DNA of 64,000 bases from Pythium myriotylum. Its lineage: Eukaryota; Oomycota; Peronosporomycetes; Pythiales; Pythiaceae. Location of the stretch: assembly GCA_023091665.1 (NCBI GenBank), contig JALJCQ010000012.1, forward strand, positions 2,108,001 through 2,172,000. The letters are read 5' to 3'. Below are positions 44,301 to 52,476 of this stretch, piece by piece. The notes under the pieces are model-generated. The model was given only the letters and a program-made list of their open reading frames with translations. It was not told the origin of the DNA and did no database searches. The translations under genes were made by a program, and so were the position numbers. The first letter of the stretch is position 1; each line of letters opens with the position of its first letter.

Positions 44301-44674
44301 TCTTTCTCTTCCTCACGCTCAATCTTGTCGCCTTGGACCCGCATCTGTAGCTTCCGTTGCTGGGCGTGGGCCTCGTCCAGCTCTCGGGTGAGCGACTCGT
44401 TCTCGCGTCGTCGGTCGGTGAGCGCCTGGCCGTTCCGGAGCACGGCGAAGCGCAGCGACTCCTCGCAGTGCGACAGCCGCGTGAGTTGCCGCGCGACGCA
44501 AGCGAGCAGCCGACCCTGCGTCGTGGCGCAGAGCACATCGAGCTCAGTCGCGAGGCCCTGGAGCGCGTCAGCGAGCAGCATCAAGCAGGTGGATGGATGT
44601 GTCTCTTCAAGATCCACTGTAGCTCGTCGCGTGATTAGTCTAGCCTGGATACGTAGTACAGTAGCATGTCGCAT
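38336..44674 (-). CDS. Very large coiled-coil and armadillo-repeat protein with a WW-like motif
   Basis: An unbroken 2,112-codon frame from ATG 44674. Residues about 1-200 are helical. At about 200-225 GQTYYQNTVTGESAWEAP resembles the second half of a WW domain; the first Trp is missing. Residues about 240-420 are acidic and low-complexity (Asp/Glu/Ser runs). Long coiled coils follow to about 1,200. The C-terminal 800 residues are armadillo/HEAT-type repeats (for example ALANLAFENTFNKGEICRAG and LRSLAIVVMNTRNTAIVG). The tail is basic. Such architectures are found in cytoskeletal or ciliary scaffold proteins, but I cannot assign a specific role. The frame stays open upstream of the first ATG (to 44704), so a longer N-terminus is possible. 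It diverges from the membrane-protein gene. Confidence 0.85.
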   Translation of the reverse strand: MRHATVLRIQARLITRRATVDLEETHPSTCLMLLADALQGLATELDVLCATTQGRLLACVARQLTRLSHCEESLRFAVLRNGQALTDRRRENESLTRELDEAHAQQRKLQMRVQGDKIEREEEKEWIAALWPDGVVLPTILQSYAPGHSETRFVNQIEAKVERQRLEAMVRRRAAKERVQQQMEIATQWKMVIVPPTEPAEGEYVPGQTYYQNTVTGESAWEAPVAMFFEPPIHWDRNKMDWKDSYSLEHFYVLENDASNSQDAHVASTSQDPIPQELSQNEEAKSEEIDADGGGGGDSSDGDDDDKDSFDGDQTNVIKGPITSGEEGDDDDDKPDDPVVLRAQLEQAFERSKEIQGQLNKNLAEQRALSLQLLNATRDSFEREKAALEVEDNVVKDAERQKRKALKEEEEAAKAAAQVKDRKALDKAVQPKFARDSVARKDLTLSKDDELLEKELEAFAIEQRKDRLYLASPLARDDRVKYHHQLDDEYVHVKFMDQLLLEVERTEFDLLEKTAQRLEEATKRSEELAELLDKTRTSQLETDEELERLPQLIVGLEEPHQPPPEPRPLGDILERAKERFVVADGDDSPEDDDVMDNSKMSAGDANDSAGAYGGGEEDDDEQEEEVNISSGEDVDGDIDGDVDGNDNYDNNVERGQSPRSKEVVDPEAVARDEAELRALKAAVNLEKAWKDWELSEVVRLEDLAAAYDRFQALEAMKRRLVVDVALFQSELQFFHQLQIREKELNEKLWAIQANSQVERARFLMERAVREESIFQVTDEYEAVVQLLDEAKRLPRQARNPLEKLELIEESKRKAADLQSQLSRLQERFTKEQEAKRLLVDLETRFCDYSQTKLREEATLFAEKQSLWDTSTALHMELTSTRDMIEKLYLSLQGEPDAATSDSDTRAKYEGAVALFEEKLQRVEAVRQFVLLCYERESRWRSLAAVALVKDTSSDEWMTQMQRERQDQMLATLEKQHERQQLELQKEIKLLHKVKSLLQTQISERDAKIERLRSEYQAASDDVRLETEQIISGLKSHLLEEKEARKNERERAKADRERLMEDHHKLTAELQDRIAELENELEQQWHWLTAAKRELHAQRVANEELLVGYQSLEKRRATETNDMRFRISSQITKINNIEMWNLSLKIQAREAHAERVKMQRDIEKLVLHHKQQQRLLRLENWKHRVTAQAILTDVDALFLFLAQGIEILAGATVATNTALRKNGGIELLALLAQHSCQDAIRVIASKALGQIAWNSNVTPRSLGWKAKKLWFQWETRQSTRILQELATKNLEFDSVASEQSSEMNWLADTSASGGVGESDSDLFDKQKKIRFLQMWNARDDVERSDANSANQEYIGLAPTVLKTIIDLCRQPSAGSGESEVCTKIQRNALRSLAIVVMNTRNTAIVGRMDGCISLLVGLLRPGLATVDAGVTRHAIHALANLAFENTFNKGEICRAGAVPWLLENLQRHGDVDVLHASAQALAYLSFEHLEACEAIFDAGGMSTLTRLCHSFRIHDAIDLDVYETIQTCAAETVSNVIAMLDGNSSPQAPNVERNVALAILSASEEPADDEPSRVASGRTRPGVATFVLMCASCTRDVAFHGALVLGSIAQHDAVRAAIGDCGGVDALFLLTRARDDAALVAQASWALANATWNRENQYRVARYLDALEELATFPAEPSSNQDDCSEQIREHALCVVANALFYNDANRQLVAAHASWMALLEHTCRTGTGPALEHAARALCSLSYCDAVALALGGVPGSDALSPARAVNGLDVLVRLCARPENALVQRNGLYGLINMCLHDANKSRLLEIPHAIETLVNLSGSTNRELCDPALEALDLLADVRASKQELVGSGVLSSSTLSSLAASDLKKLIALLHDATGSPALVAMASDAIADEVWRKPSAKIRLRNEHGLDKLLELCVDAQSPIADHERALLSCLWALRNSVADNVRNQDCVGALGGVPRLVGLYDRWRHHSDVVEAVLAVLVALVMTNARNSQELVQTGLDVLLGLAESDSASDAEEAEERREQGSLASRSPSKKLAAPKREKATRENRALAKELLLLLAPYNAAPQHALPSLAPSPDKLRGKKPRHVAASSPTQLPPLVSGGSPTKRANN

Positions 44675-44879
44675 GCGGTCCCTCTGTTGTTTGTTGGTTG
44701 CCAACCGATCTTCCCATCAGTTAACACAGGTTTTCTCTTGGTGTCGCATGTTGAGGATGGACTGAACACCCTTGGATATCCGTAATCGTCGCGAGCGAGA
44801 ACTGTTCTGGGACAGGACGAGAACGCCAACAGAACCAAAACGACACCAACGAACACACGACACCTCCCGGACCTCCTCA

Positions 44880-46114
44880 ATGGCTCCGACCCCCGCCCAC
44901 CTCCAGCGAGAGGCCGCCGAAGACGCGCTGCTGCGCGAGAGCGTCTGCTACTGGCGCATGAGCCGCCCGCAGGTCGACGCGCGAGACGTTGAGCTCTCCG
45001 ACGAGGTGCGTGCGCGCCGAATCCGCCCAGTAGTGATGGAGATATGGACTGACTCTGGGACCTGCAGAAGACGTCGTCCGAGAGCGAAGACGCCGAAGAC
45101 TACGAGGTGCTCCACCCGAGCGACCGCGGCACGCGCTCGTTGCTGGCGCAGAGCGAGTTCTACGGCAAGTTCATGCCGCCCGCCGACCGCTTTTCCGAGT
45201 CGCTGCTCCACTTCTGCGGCAGCTTCCCCGTGCGCGCCGGCCCGGCCATCGCGCGCTCGCTCGTGCGCCGCTTCACGGACGCTGGCTTCAACTGGCGCAA
45301 CAAGACGCTCCAGTCCTTCCTCGAGGTCGTCTGCTGGACCAGCGTGACCTTCGCCGCCTACTCGCTCTACGGCGACTGGCTCGTCGCGCTCCAGGTCGGC
45401 ACGTTCTTCGGTGCGCTCATGTCGATCTGCGATGAGGTTGTGCTCCAGTTCGTGCGCGGCCTCGCGCGCGTCATCCGCAACCAGGCCGGCGGCAGCGAGC
45501 TGCTGCAGCAGCTCGGCTTTGACGTGCCAACCAACGGCAAGGCCCCCACGAGTGGCCAGGAGCTGGAGCTCATCAAGACACTGGTCTTTGGCGTCGCGGG
45601 TGTCATCGCCACGCGCTCGCTCTGGGAGAACTTCCACGACGTCAAGTACTTCGCGTTGCTGACGGCTGCCGTGGGTGTGGCATTCGTCGTCACTGCCGAG
45701 TTCTTTTGCCTCTGGCTGCCGACCCGCCGCATCGGACTCACGCTCCAGTCGCGCTTCACGACCGTGCGCCAGAACTGGGAAGATCACTTTGTGCGCTCGC
45801 TCGTGGAGCTGCTCGCGTGGACCTTGTCGACCACCTACTTCTACTATGCGTCGCAAGACTTCGTGGCGTCGCTGCGAATGGGCACGATCGTCGCGGTCGC
45901 AGTGTGCATCGCGTCCGGACTCGAGGATCTCCCCGATATCGTCAGTTCGGATGAAGATACCCAGGACGAAAACCCGTACTGGCACGAGCAGCTAACGGGC
46001 GATCTTGCCACCAAGCTCGCATCCGGTGTCGTGAAAGTACAGGATGCGATCCACTCTGCGGGAGTGGCCGTTCAGAACGAGGCGATGAACATGTACGAGA
46101 ACTGGAGCCAGTGA
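44880..46114 (+). CDS. Conserved-looking membrane protein of unknown function
   Basis: Two exons, 44880-45005 and 45068-46114, joined across a 62-nt GT-AG intron (GTGCGT...CTGCAG), give 390 residues from ATG 44880 (MAPTPAHLQREAAEDALLRE). The second exon has several hydrophobic segments: around VTFAAYSLYGDWLVALQVG, YFALLTAAVGVAFVVTAEFF and MGTIVAVAVCIASG. The tail is amphipathic. I recognise no family. An integral membrane protein, perhaps of an organelle, is the most that can be said. It is convergent with the ABCC gene 121 bp away. Confidence 0.75.
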
Positions 46115-46235
46115 CAGAGCGCAACGAGAGATGCATATAAACCGAGTCCAGCCGATTCCAATTCCTGTGAATTACACTAAGTACACGATGCTGAATAAAT
46201 ACCTGCTTGAATCAACGCCCTCGAGTGCGTTCGGT

Positions 46236-49200
46236 CTACAACGTTAACAATGAAGTCTCGAGGAACTCGTAGAACTCGCCGCCTGGGTTGCTCGCCAACT
46301 CCTCCGCACTCCCGCTCTCCACCAAACGACCGCCACGCATCACCAAAATACGATCAAAACCCAAAATCTGGTCCAAACGATGCGTGATCAACACCACCGT
46401 CGACCCAACAAAACGCTCCCGCACGATACCCAGGATCTTCTCCTGGCACTGCTGGTCGATGCACGAGAACGCCTCGTCCAGTATCACCACGCGCGACGGC
46501 TTCAGCAACGCGCGAGCAAAACACAACAACTGCCGCTGGCCCTGACTCCAGTTCTCGCCGTTGTCCAGCAGCTCGTCGTCAAGGCTCTGCACGCGGTGGC
46601 CCAAATCTACACTCAGCAGCTCCTTCCACAGACGCGCGTCCTCGAACTCGTGGAACGGATCCATGTAGTCGCGCACCGAGCAACGGTAGAATGTGGGCGA
46701 CTGTGGGATGATCGTGAAGCTCTGGCGTAGGCGAGAGAGAGGCACGTGTCGGATGTCGACGCCATCGATGAGGATGCGTCCGCTGCGGAGAGGGTGTACG
46801 CGTAGGAGCGCCATGGCGAGCGAACTTTTGCCAGACCCGGTGCGGCCAACGACGCCAATGTTCTCGCCGCCTTCTATGCAAAACGACACATCCAGCAGTG
46901 CCCACTGCAAGCTCGCATTTCTTCGTTGGTTCTTGTCATCGCTGTAAGCGAAAATGACACATTCGAATTCAATCTTCCCGTGCTGGGGCCACGAGTTGGG
47001 TAAAGATATACTTTGTGTCTCATTGGTCTCCTGCTCCGACGCGAGCCTTGCGATTTCTTGAACACGCTCGACATGGTAGAACTGATCGTACGTGTTTACG
47101 TATCTCCTGACCAGTTCAGATAGCAGTTCTTGCTGCATCGTGATGATGTACAGCAACGCAAGAATGAGCTCTGCTATGGTCACCGGGCAGAGAGCGAGAG
47201 TTGCAACCAAGCCAAAAATCACGGCGAGCACGCCTAACTCGGATTTCAGAATCGCGTGGCTCCGCAATGTGGAACCCATGAAGTCAGCTCGGACGCTGGC
47301 TTCGTTGGCTTGCTGAAGGTCACGGAGGATGCTTTCTAACCGACTTTGCCCAAACGCTCGAATCACAGCACTTCCGTCGAGGATTTCGGACAAGAAGCTA
47401 AGCCGTTTCGTTCCAGCTAATGTGTTGAGCCGAGTAAGGTGAACGCGGAAGCTGGCTGCTGTTGATTTGATCAATAGAAGAGGCCCAATCAGCGCGACAG
47501 CGAGGCCTGCTGGACCCAAGATCACGCCGAAGACACCCGCCCGAGTGACAAACACCATTGCGTTCAGCATAAACAAGCTCACCAATCGAGGTACTCGGTC
47601 GTCCAGATATTCCATGTCGGAGAAGAACCGGCCCACGGCCTCCCCAATTGGGGTCTTGTAGAAGTAGGTCATTGGCGCATTGATGACCGCGTACGTCATT
47701 CGACGGAAGAGCTGTGCCGCCGACCGAGCATTGAACTCGAAAACGCACGCCCGTGCGATAAAGCTCACCAATGCAGAGGCCAGGACGAGCCCACCATACA
47801 CAAGAACCCCAGTTTCACTACTGGAGAGAGTCATCGCTGCCCAATCCACGATCCAAACATCTTTGGCAACAAAAACACCGGCCCACAACAGCGAAATGGA
47901 GGATGCTCCAACCAGCCATGCAACACCTGGTGCACCGCTAGATGCCAAGTACTTGCGGATAGTATCCACTGATACTTCTGCCAAGCTTTGAAACGCTAGT
48001 CGTTGTTGAGGCACCGAACTCGAGGACAATTTCGCTTGAATACGATCAATAAACGTGCGAGAGTCGCGAGCTAGAGGGTTCAGATTCAGCGATCGATCGG
48101 AGGTGCAAAGTTTGCCCACGGTATTCCGATGGTCGCGCATTCGCCTGTTGACCGTGTAGGAGTTGGTCCGACGATCACACAACGGAGGTCGATCCGTGAC
48201 ACGAGTACCATAGGACTGGACTTCAACGAGCTGGTCAACGTACTCAGACTGAATATATTCAGGATTGTGAGTCACGATGACCACAGTCTTGAACATGAGT
48301 AGTTCCAGAATGCACTTGCGAAAGATCTCACTCTGCACCACCGCGTCGACGTTGGGAAGTGGACAGTCGAGCAAGTAGACGTCTGCGTCAGCGTAGCATG
48401 ACCGTGCGAGGGCAATGCGGGCAGTCTGACCACTAGAAAGGTTGATGCCTCGTGGACCAATTGGAGTGGCATCTCCTTGTGGAAGAGAGCACAAGTCTTC
48501 CAACAGACCACAAGCGTCTAGCACGCTCCAGTATTTCAGCTCGTCAAGATCAGTGCCGAAGAGAATATTCTCGCGAATTGATAAAGTTTGAAGCCACGGA
48601 TCTTGAGAGCAGTAGGCTACACGGATGCCAGACGGAATCGCGTGAAAGTAGCCGCGTAACACCCGGGCAGCTGAGTCGTCGCTACGGAGTGCGGCAAGCA
48701 ACGTCGACTTGCCAGCGCCTGCAGGTCCGTGGATAACGACGAGTTCCCCACACCGGAGGATCCAGTTGACGTTAACCAGCAATGCAGCTGGAGAAGTGGC
48801 TTGAGATGCGCCGTACACGCAGACACCTTCCATCTCTGCAATTATTTGAGTCGCATCAGAATGTCTAGCAGACGGCTGGACCACCTTTTCTGTCTTGACT
48901 TCTTCGACTTCACCAACTAACACTGAATCGATTCGACGCCAAGCGTGATACGCTGCGAGGACTGCGCGGGCGCCATCAAATGATTCCTCAGTATATCGTA
49001 GACAATCCGAGAGCAGAATCAGCGTGACCAAGACCTGAGCAAGTCTCCGCGGAACTGTCTCAGTGAAGTCATTGTCGGTTCCTACCATGCCAGAAGCCAG
49101 AACAGCGAAAATGAGCGTTGCAAGCAATCGAGGACTCTCATTCACCAACTGGTCGAGCGCAACACTGATCATCTGCGGACGAGAGAGTGCCTTAAGCACG

Positions 49201-50156
49201 TTTGACCGTGCTGTCTCGATTTGCTGCTGCATTCTTCCCTCCCAGGCACTTATCTTGACCATTTGGATGCTCTTGACGCACTCAACGACTGCATCGAGCT
49301 GGGTTAAAAGAAGATCTTCCACTTTTGCGCCGACGAAGGAGATTCCAGTAGTCAAACCCAGCACGAGAGCAACTACGTAGGCGCCGATACCCAGCCATAC
49401 GGTAAATTCTGGAATCGGTACAACGCGGACAAGCACGGAGATAGAGACGCCGAGGCGGACGAAGCGCGAGACGATATCGTTCACGTGAACTGCCGAGTAC
49501 CCAATGGTGCCGAGGTCGTTTGTGAGAATTGCGGCGATATCGGCAAGCCGCTGTTTCTGGCCTGGGAATGCCGTGGTTCGGGTAGTTGGAATTGCCACAC
49601 GCTTCGTCAGCGTGGCCGAGAGGCTCTGCGTGACGAAGAGCGCCATCCGCGCAACGACCGATCTCCGTCTCACTCTCAAGAAGGAGCCCACCATTTCCGC
49701 CAGGAAGATACCGCACAAAGGAAGCAAGATGTCTCGCTCGAGGCCGTACCGCTGAGGCGTCGAGGATGGCTGAAGTTTAGAGAGTCCGACTTCGAACAAG
49801 TAGAGCAGCAGCAAGGGGCGAACGGCTGCGCACGCGGTCGAGAGAGCCGTCCACAGACTCACCCATGCGAGTCGATTCCGGACACTCTTCCAGAGACCAC
49901 GAAGGAGTTTCCACCGTCCGCTGGAAGGGATGGCGCTGGCGAGCTCTTGCGCTGGCCGAGGGCCTCGCAGTTGCTGCTCCAGTGGCCACACGTCGTCCTC
50001 TTCCAGCATCGCAACGTCATCGCAGCCGTCGAAGAACTGCGCGAGTAGCTTGCGCCAGAGCGGCGTGGACGTCGCGCACGGGTGGAACGGGAATCGCTCG
50101 GTGCCCAGCGGCACAGCGTGCGCATGGGGAAGCAGTGGCGCGGCCTCGCTCGCCAT
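46236..50156 (-). CDS. ABCC (MRP-type) ABC transporter
   Basis: A single exon of 1,306 codons from ATG 50156 (MASEAAPLLPHAHAVPLG). The layout is the same as in the paralogue at 29376-33281: TMD1, NBD1, TMD2, NBD2, with no TMD0. NBD1 has Walker A GPAGAGKSTLL, signature LSSGQ and YLLDCPLPNVD, again with Cys in place of the catalytic Glu. NBD2 has GRTGSGKSS, WSQGQ and VVILDEAFS. The TMDs are clearly diverged from the other two loci, but the last 570 bp encoding NBD2 are almost identical to them at DNA level. It is expected to be an export pump in the plasma or vacuolar membrane. It lies on the opposite strand to its relatives. Confidence 0.92.
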   Translation of the reverse strand: MASEAAPLLPHAHAVPLGTERFPFHPCATSTPLWRKLLAQFFDGCDDVAMLEEDDVWPLEQQLRGPRPAQELASAIPSSGRWKLLRGLWKSVRNRLAWVSLWTALSTACAAVRPLLLLYLFEVGLSKLQPSSTPQRYGLERDILLPLCGIFLAEMVGSFLRVRRRSVVARMALFVTQSLSATLTKRVAIPTTRTTAFPGQKQRLADIAAILTNDLGTIGYSAVHVNDIVSRFVRLGVSISVLVRVVPIPEFTVWLGIGAYVVALVLGLTTGISFVGAKVEDLLLTQLDAVVECVKSIQMVKISAWEGRMQQQIETARSNVLKALSRPQMISVALDQLVNESPRLLATLIFAVLASGMVGTDNDFTETVPRRLAQVLVTLILLSDCLRYTEESFDGARAVLAAYHAWRRIDSVLVGEVEEVKTEKVVQPSARHSDATQIIAEMEGVCVYGASQATSPAALLVNVNWILRCGELVVIHGPAGAGKSTLLAALRSDDSAARVLRGYFHAIPSGIRVAYCSQDPWLQTLSIRENILFGTDLDELKYWSVLDACGLLEDLCSLPQGDATPIGPRGINLSSGQTARIALARSCYADADVYLLDCPLPNVDAVVQSEIFRKCILELLMFKTVVIVTHNPEYIQSEYVDQLVEVQSYGTRVTDRPPLCDRRTNSYTVNRRMRDHRNTVGKLCTSDRSLNLNPLARDSRTFIDRIQAKLSSSSVPQQRLAFQSLAEVSVDTIRKYLASSGAPGVAWLVGASSISLLWAGVFVAKDVWIVDWAAMTLSSSETGVLVYGGLVLASALVSFIARACVFEFNARSAAQLFRRMTYAVINAPMTYFYKTPIGEAVGRFFSDMEYLDDRVPRLVSLFMLNAMVFVTRAGVFGVILGPAGLAVALIGPLLLIKSTAASFRVHLTRLNTLAGTKRLSFLSEILDGSAVIRAFGQSRLESILRDLQQANEASVRADFMGSTLRSHAILKSELGVLAVIFGLVATLALCPVTIAELILALLYIITMQQELLSELVRRYVNTYDQFYHVERVQEIARLASEQETNETQSISLPNSWPQHGKIEFECVIFAYSDDKNQRRNASLQWALLDVSFCIEGGENIGVVGRTGSGKSSLAMALLRVHPLRSGRILIDGVDIRHVPLSRLRQSFTIIPQSPTFYRCSVRDYMDPFHEFEDARLWKELLSVDLGHRVQSLDDELLDNGENWSQGQRQLLCFARALLKPSRVVILDEAFSCIDQQCQEKILGIVRERFVGSTVVLITHRLDQILGFDRILVMRGGRLVESGSAEELASNPGGEFYEFLETSLLTL

Positions 50157-51281
50157 GGCCGAAGAAGTGCGAGCAGAAGCCGCTGGGCTGCCATACCAAC
50201 ACTCTGCCGTTCTTCGAAGCGAACTGATGATGGGCGGGAAGGTTCAGGTCGAGAAACCCGAGTACAACTGCCGTATTCATGTTCCTCCGATTACAACTGT
50301 GAGCGAACGAGAGAACGTCGTCTCCATGGATGAGAGGACAGCCGAGGGCTCAAAGTCAAGCACAGAAAGCAAGAAGACTCATTGGTTTTTTTGGTGTATC
50401 TTACGCTGCCAAGACGTGGGTTTCTCCACTCTCTGGACACGAACAGTGAGACGAGCAAGCAGGACAAGCACAAAGAGATTCGATTGCTCGAGTGTCAAGA
50501 TACAAAATGTATGAAGAAGATAAATTCCAACACTAAAGATGCGACTGTAGACTTTTGACTTGTGACTTGCGTCTGGAGTCTCGAGTCTGGCGATTGGAGA
50601 CTGGAGTCTCGTGACAGGCTCGTCGCACCAAGCTGTGGCTGGCTTTACAACTGGTTTGCTGCACACTTGCACTCGCGCTTGAATATACTTGCCTTGCACA
50701 TGCACAAACTTGCGGTACTCGCGAGGACGACTTCACACATTCACAGGTTCACAGGTTCACAGAATCACAAGCACAAGCTAGCAGGATCACAGATTCGCAC
50801 GATCACAAGCTCGTACATCCACGCATCCACACTCGCGCTCTTCATCACTTTAGCAGGATTCGCACACGGACGAGCGAGCGAGCGGAGCTTTCAGCCGCCG
50901 ACAGCAGCCACGCGACTCGAGGTTGAGTCGAGGCCATGTCTTTGCGAAGCAGGAAGGTCGGATGGGCGGGGATGAGTCTGGATCTCATGTCGTCGACGTG
51001 CAGTGGATTCAATTCAAACCAAGTCAAGTCAATTCATTCAAGTCTTTGACACGCGAAACCGAAAAACCACCTGAATTGTCATCTCCAATTGAACAAATCG
51101 AGACCACACTCCTCTAAGGCTTTTTCTTTGCTTCATTCTCCACCTCCTGCGGGTGCCGAATAGACTTATCCAACAATTCCAATTGCTGCCCATTATCTTC
51201 TTTTTCATTTTGTTAGCTGAACCTGGGCCTTCATTAGGAGGCAGGATGAAATTGATCAATATCAATCCCTTTAAAGCTGGT
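50157..51281. other. Intergenic region with short imperfect tandem repeats
   Basis: 1.1 kb between two minus-strand genes. It holds imperfect tandem motifs: CTGGAGTCTCG-like units (about 50572-50616), CACAGGTTCACAG/GATCACAAGC-like units (about 50737-50812) and CAAGTCAATTCA-like units (about 51010-51045). Open frames here lack domains. The part near 50157 should hold the promoter of the ABCC gene. Confidence 0.5.
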
Positions 51282-52187
51282 CTAGTCGCGCTTCTTGGCT
51301 TCAAGCTTGGTCTTCATGTACTGGAGGAGGACAACACCAGGGCGGTCCTCGAGGGCGACAAGTTGGTCGGGCGTCGAGAGCACTTGGTCTCCGAAGAGCC
51401 GGTTAACGAGTGCGACGCAAATGACAGCGCACGGGATCTTGAGGCGGTCGCAGAACGCGGCAAACCCGCGTGCCTCCATCTCGATGTTCTTGACTCCAGC
51501 GGCGGCGCAGGCTTCGAGGAACTGCATTTTATCGTCGGACGTGAACTCGCAGATGGCGCCATCCAGCCGCCCCTGGGCCTCGTAGAAGTCGTCACACGTA
51601 AGGGTCTTTCCTATCGCTACGGGCATCCCGACTTGCTGGGCGGCGTGGGCGATCTCCTCCGACACTTCCAAACTGCACACAGCGCGTCGCTGGACGCGCT
51701 TACCCAAGACTACGGCCTCGTGAAATGGCTCGAGGCTGCTGTTGAGCGCCTCAGTAGTGAGGACGACCGTTCCAGGCTCAAGACCAACGCCGCCACTCGT
51801 GCCCATACGGATGTAAACGACGTCTTGCGCGTCAGCGTAGTCGAGCAGCTTGGTGACTTCGTGGAGCAGGATGGTCGCCGACGGGATGCCCATGCCGTGA
51901 TTAGCAATCAGCACAGGTCCGACTTTGAAGAGCGAGTACCGCGCCGTGGACCCCACTGGCGAGAGCGCATACCCGAAAGGCGTCTTGATCTCAAGTGCTG
52001 CAGCCACGCGGTGCGCGAACTCGGCCATGCGGCCGACGCTGCCGCCGGCGACGAAGAACTTGACGTCGCCGAAGAGCTCGACGATGGGCTGTCGGTCCTC
52101 GCGCGAGCACGTGAAGCCGATGTGGAAGAGCACGTCGGTCGCGAGGTCGCGCAGGTGCGCGTTCGCCACGCGCGGCGCCGACGCCAT
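51282..52187 (-). CDS. Uridine phosphorylase
   Basis: 301 codons from ATG 52187. The enzyme cleaves uridine with phosphate to uracil and ribose-1-phosphate in pyrimidine salvage. The central motif MGTSGGVGLEPGTVVLT is the phosphate/ribose-binding block of the family, as found in animal UPP1/UPP2. GVKNIEMEARGFAAFCDRL carries the E-M-E ribose-binding motif, and CAVICVALVNRL follows. Length and order fit the eukaryotic uridine phosphorylase type better than purine nucleoside phosphorylase. It is single-exon and diverges from the anoctamin gene, with 289 bp between starts. Confidence 0.93.
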   Translation of the reverse strand: MASAPRVANAHLRDLATDVLFHIGFTCSREDRQPIVELFGDVKFFVAGGSVGRMAEFAHRVAAALEIKTPFGYALSPVGSTARYSLFKVGPVLIANHGMGIPSATILLHEVTKLLDYADAQDVVYIRMGTSGGVGLEPGTVVLTTEALNSSLEPFHEAVVLGKRVQRRAVCSLEVSEEIAHAAQQVGMPVAIGKTLTCDDFYEAQGRLDGAICEFTSDDKMQFLEACAAAGVKNIEMEARGFAAFCDRLKIPCAVICVALVNRLFGDQVLSTPDQLVALEDRPGVVLLQYMKTKLEAKKRD

Positions 52188-52476
52188 GAGGAGCTTGGTG
52201 TCTCTTCAAGATCCGAAGTGGAACTCCCAAGCAGGTCTGGATGTTGAATCAGTAGACTATCCACCAACTTCATCTTATCAGTAGATTGGGTGATGGGACG
52301 TCGAATGGTGAGATCTCTCAAACAGTCTGTTCCTTGGTTTAGCGTTCTAGATGCCACTGAATCGAGGTATATACCTGTCTTTAGGGACCTGGAGCTCCTG
52401 GTGCTCGTGAGAAGCTCCAGTGGATCTCGAGAAATCCTCAGTTGGTCGGCGAGAAGGCTCGCCTGACAGAGGGGAG

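Noticed and set aside
50157..51281. CRISPR-like array in the tandem motifs
   Set aside because: The units are imperfect and adjacent without regular unique spacers, and the genome is eukaryotic.
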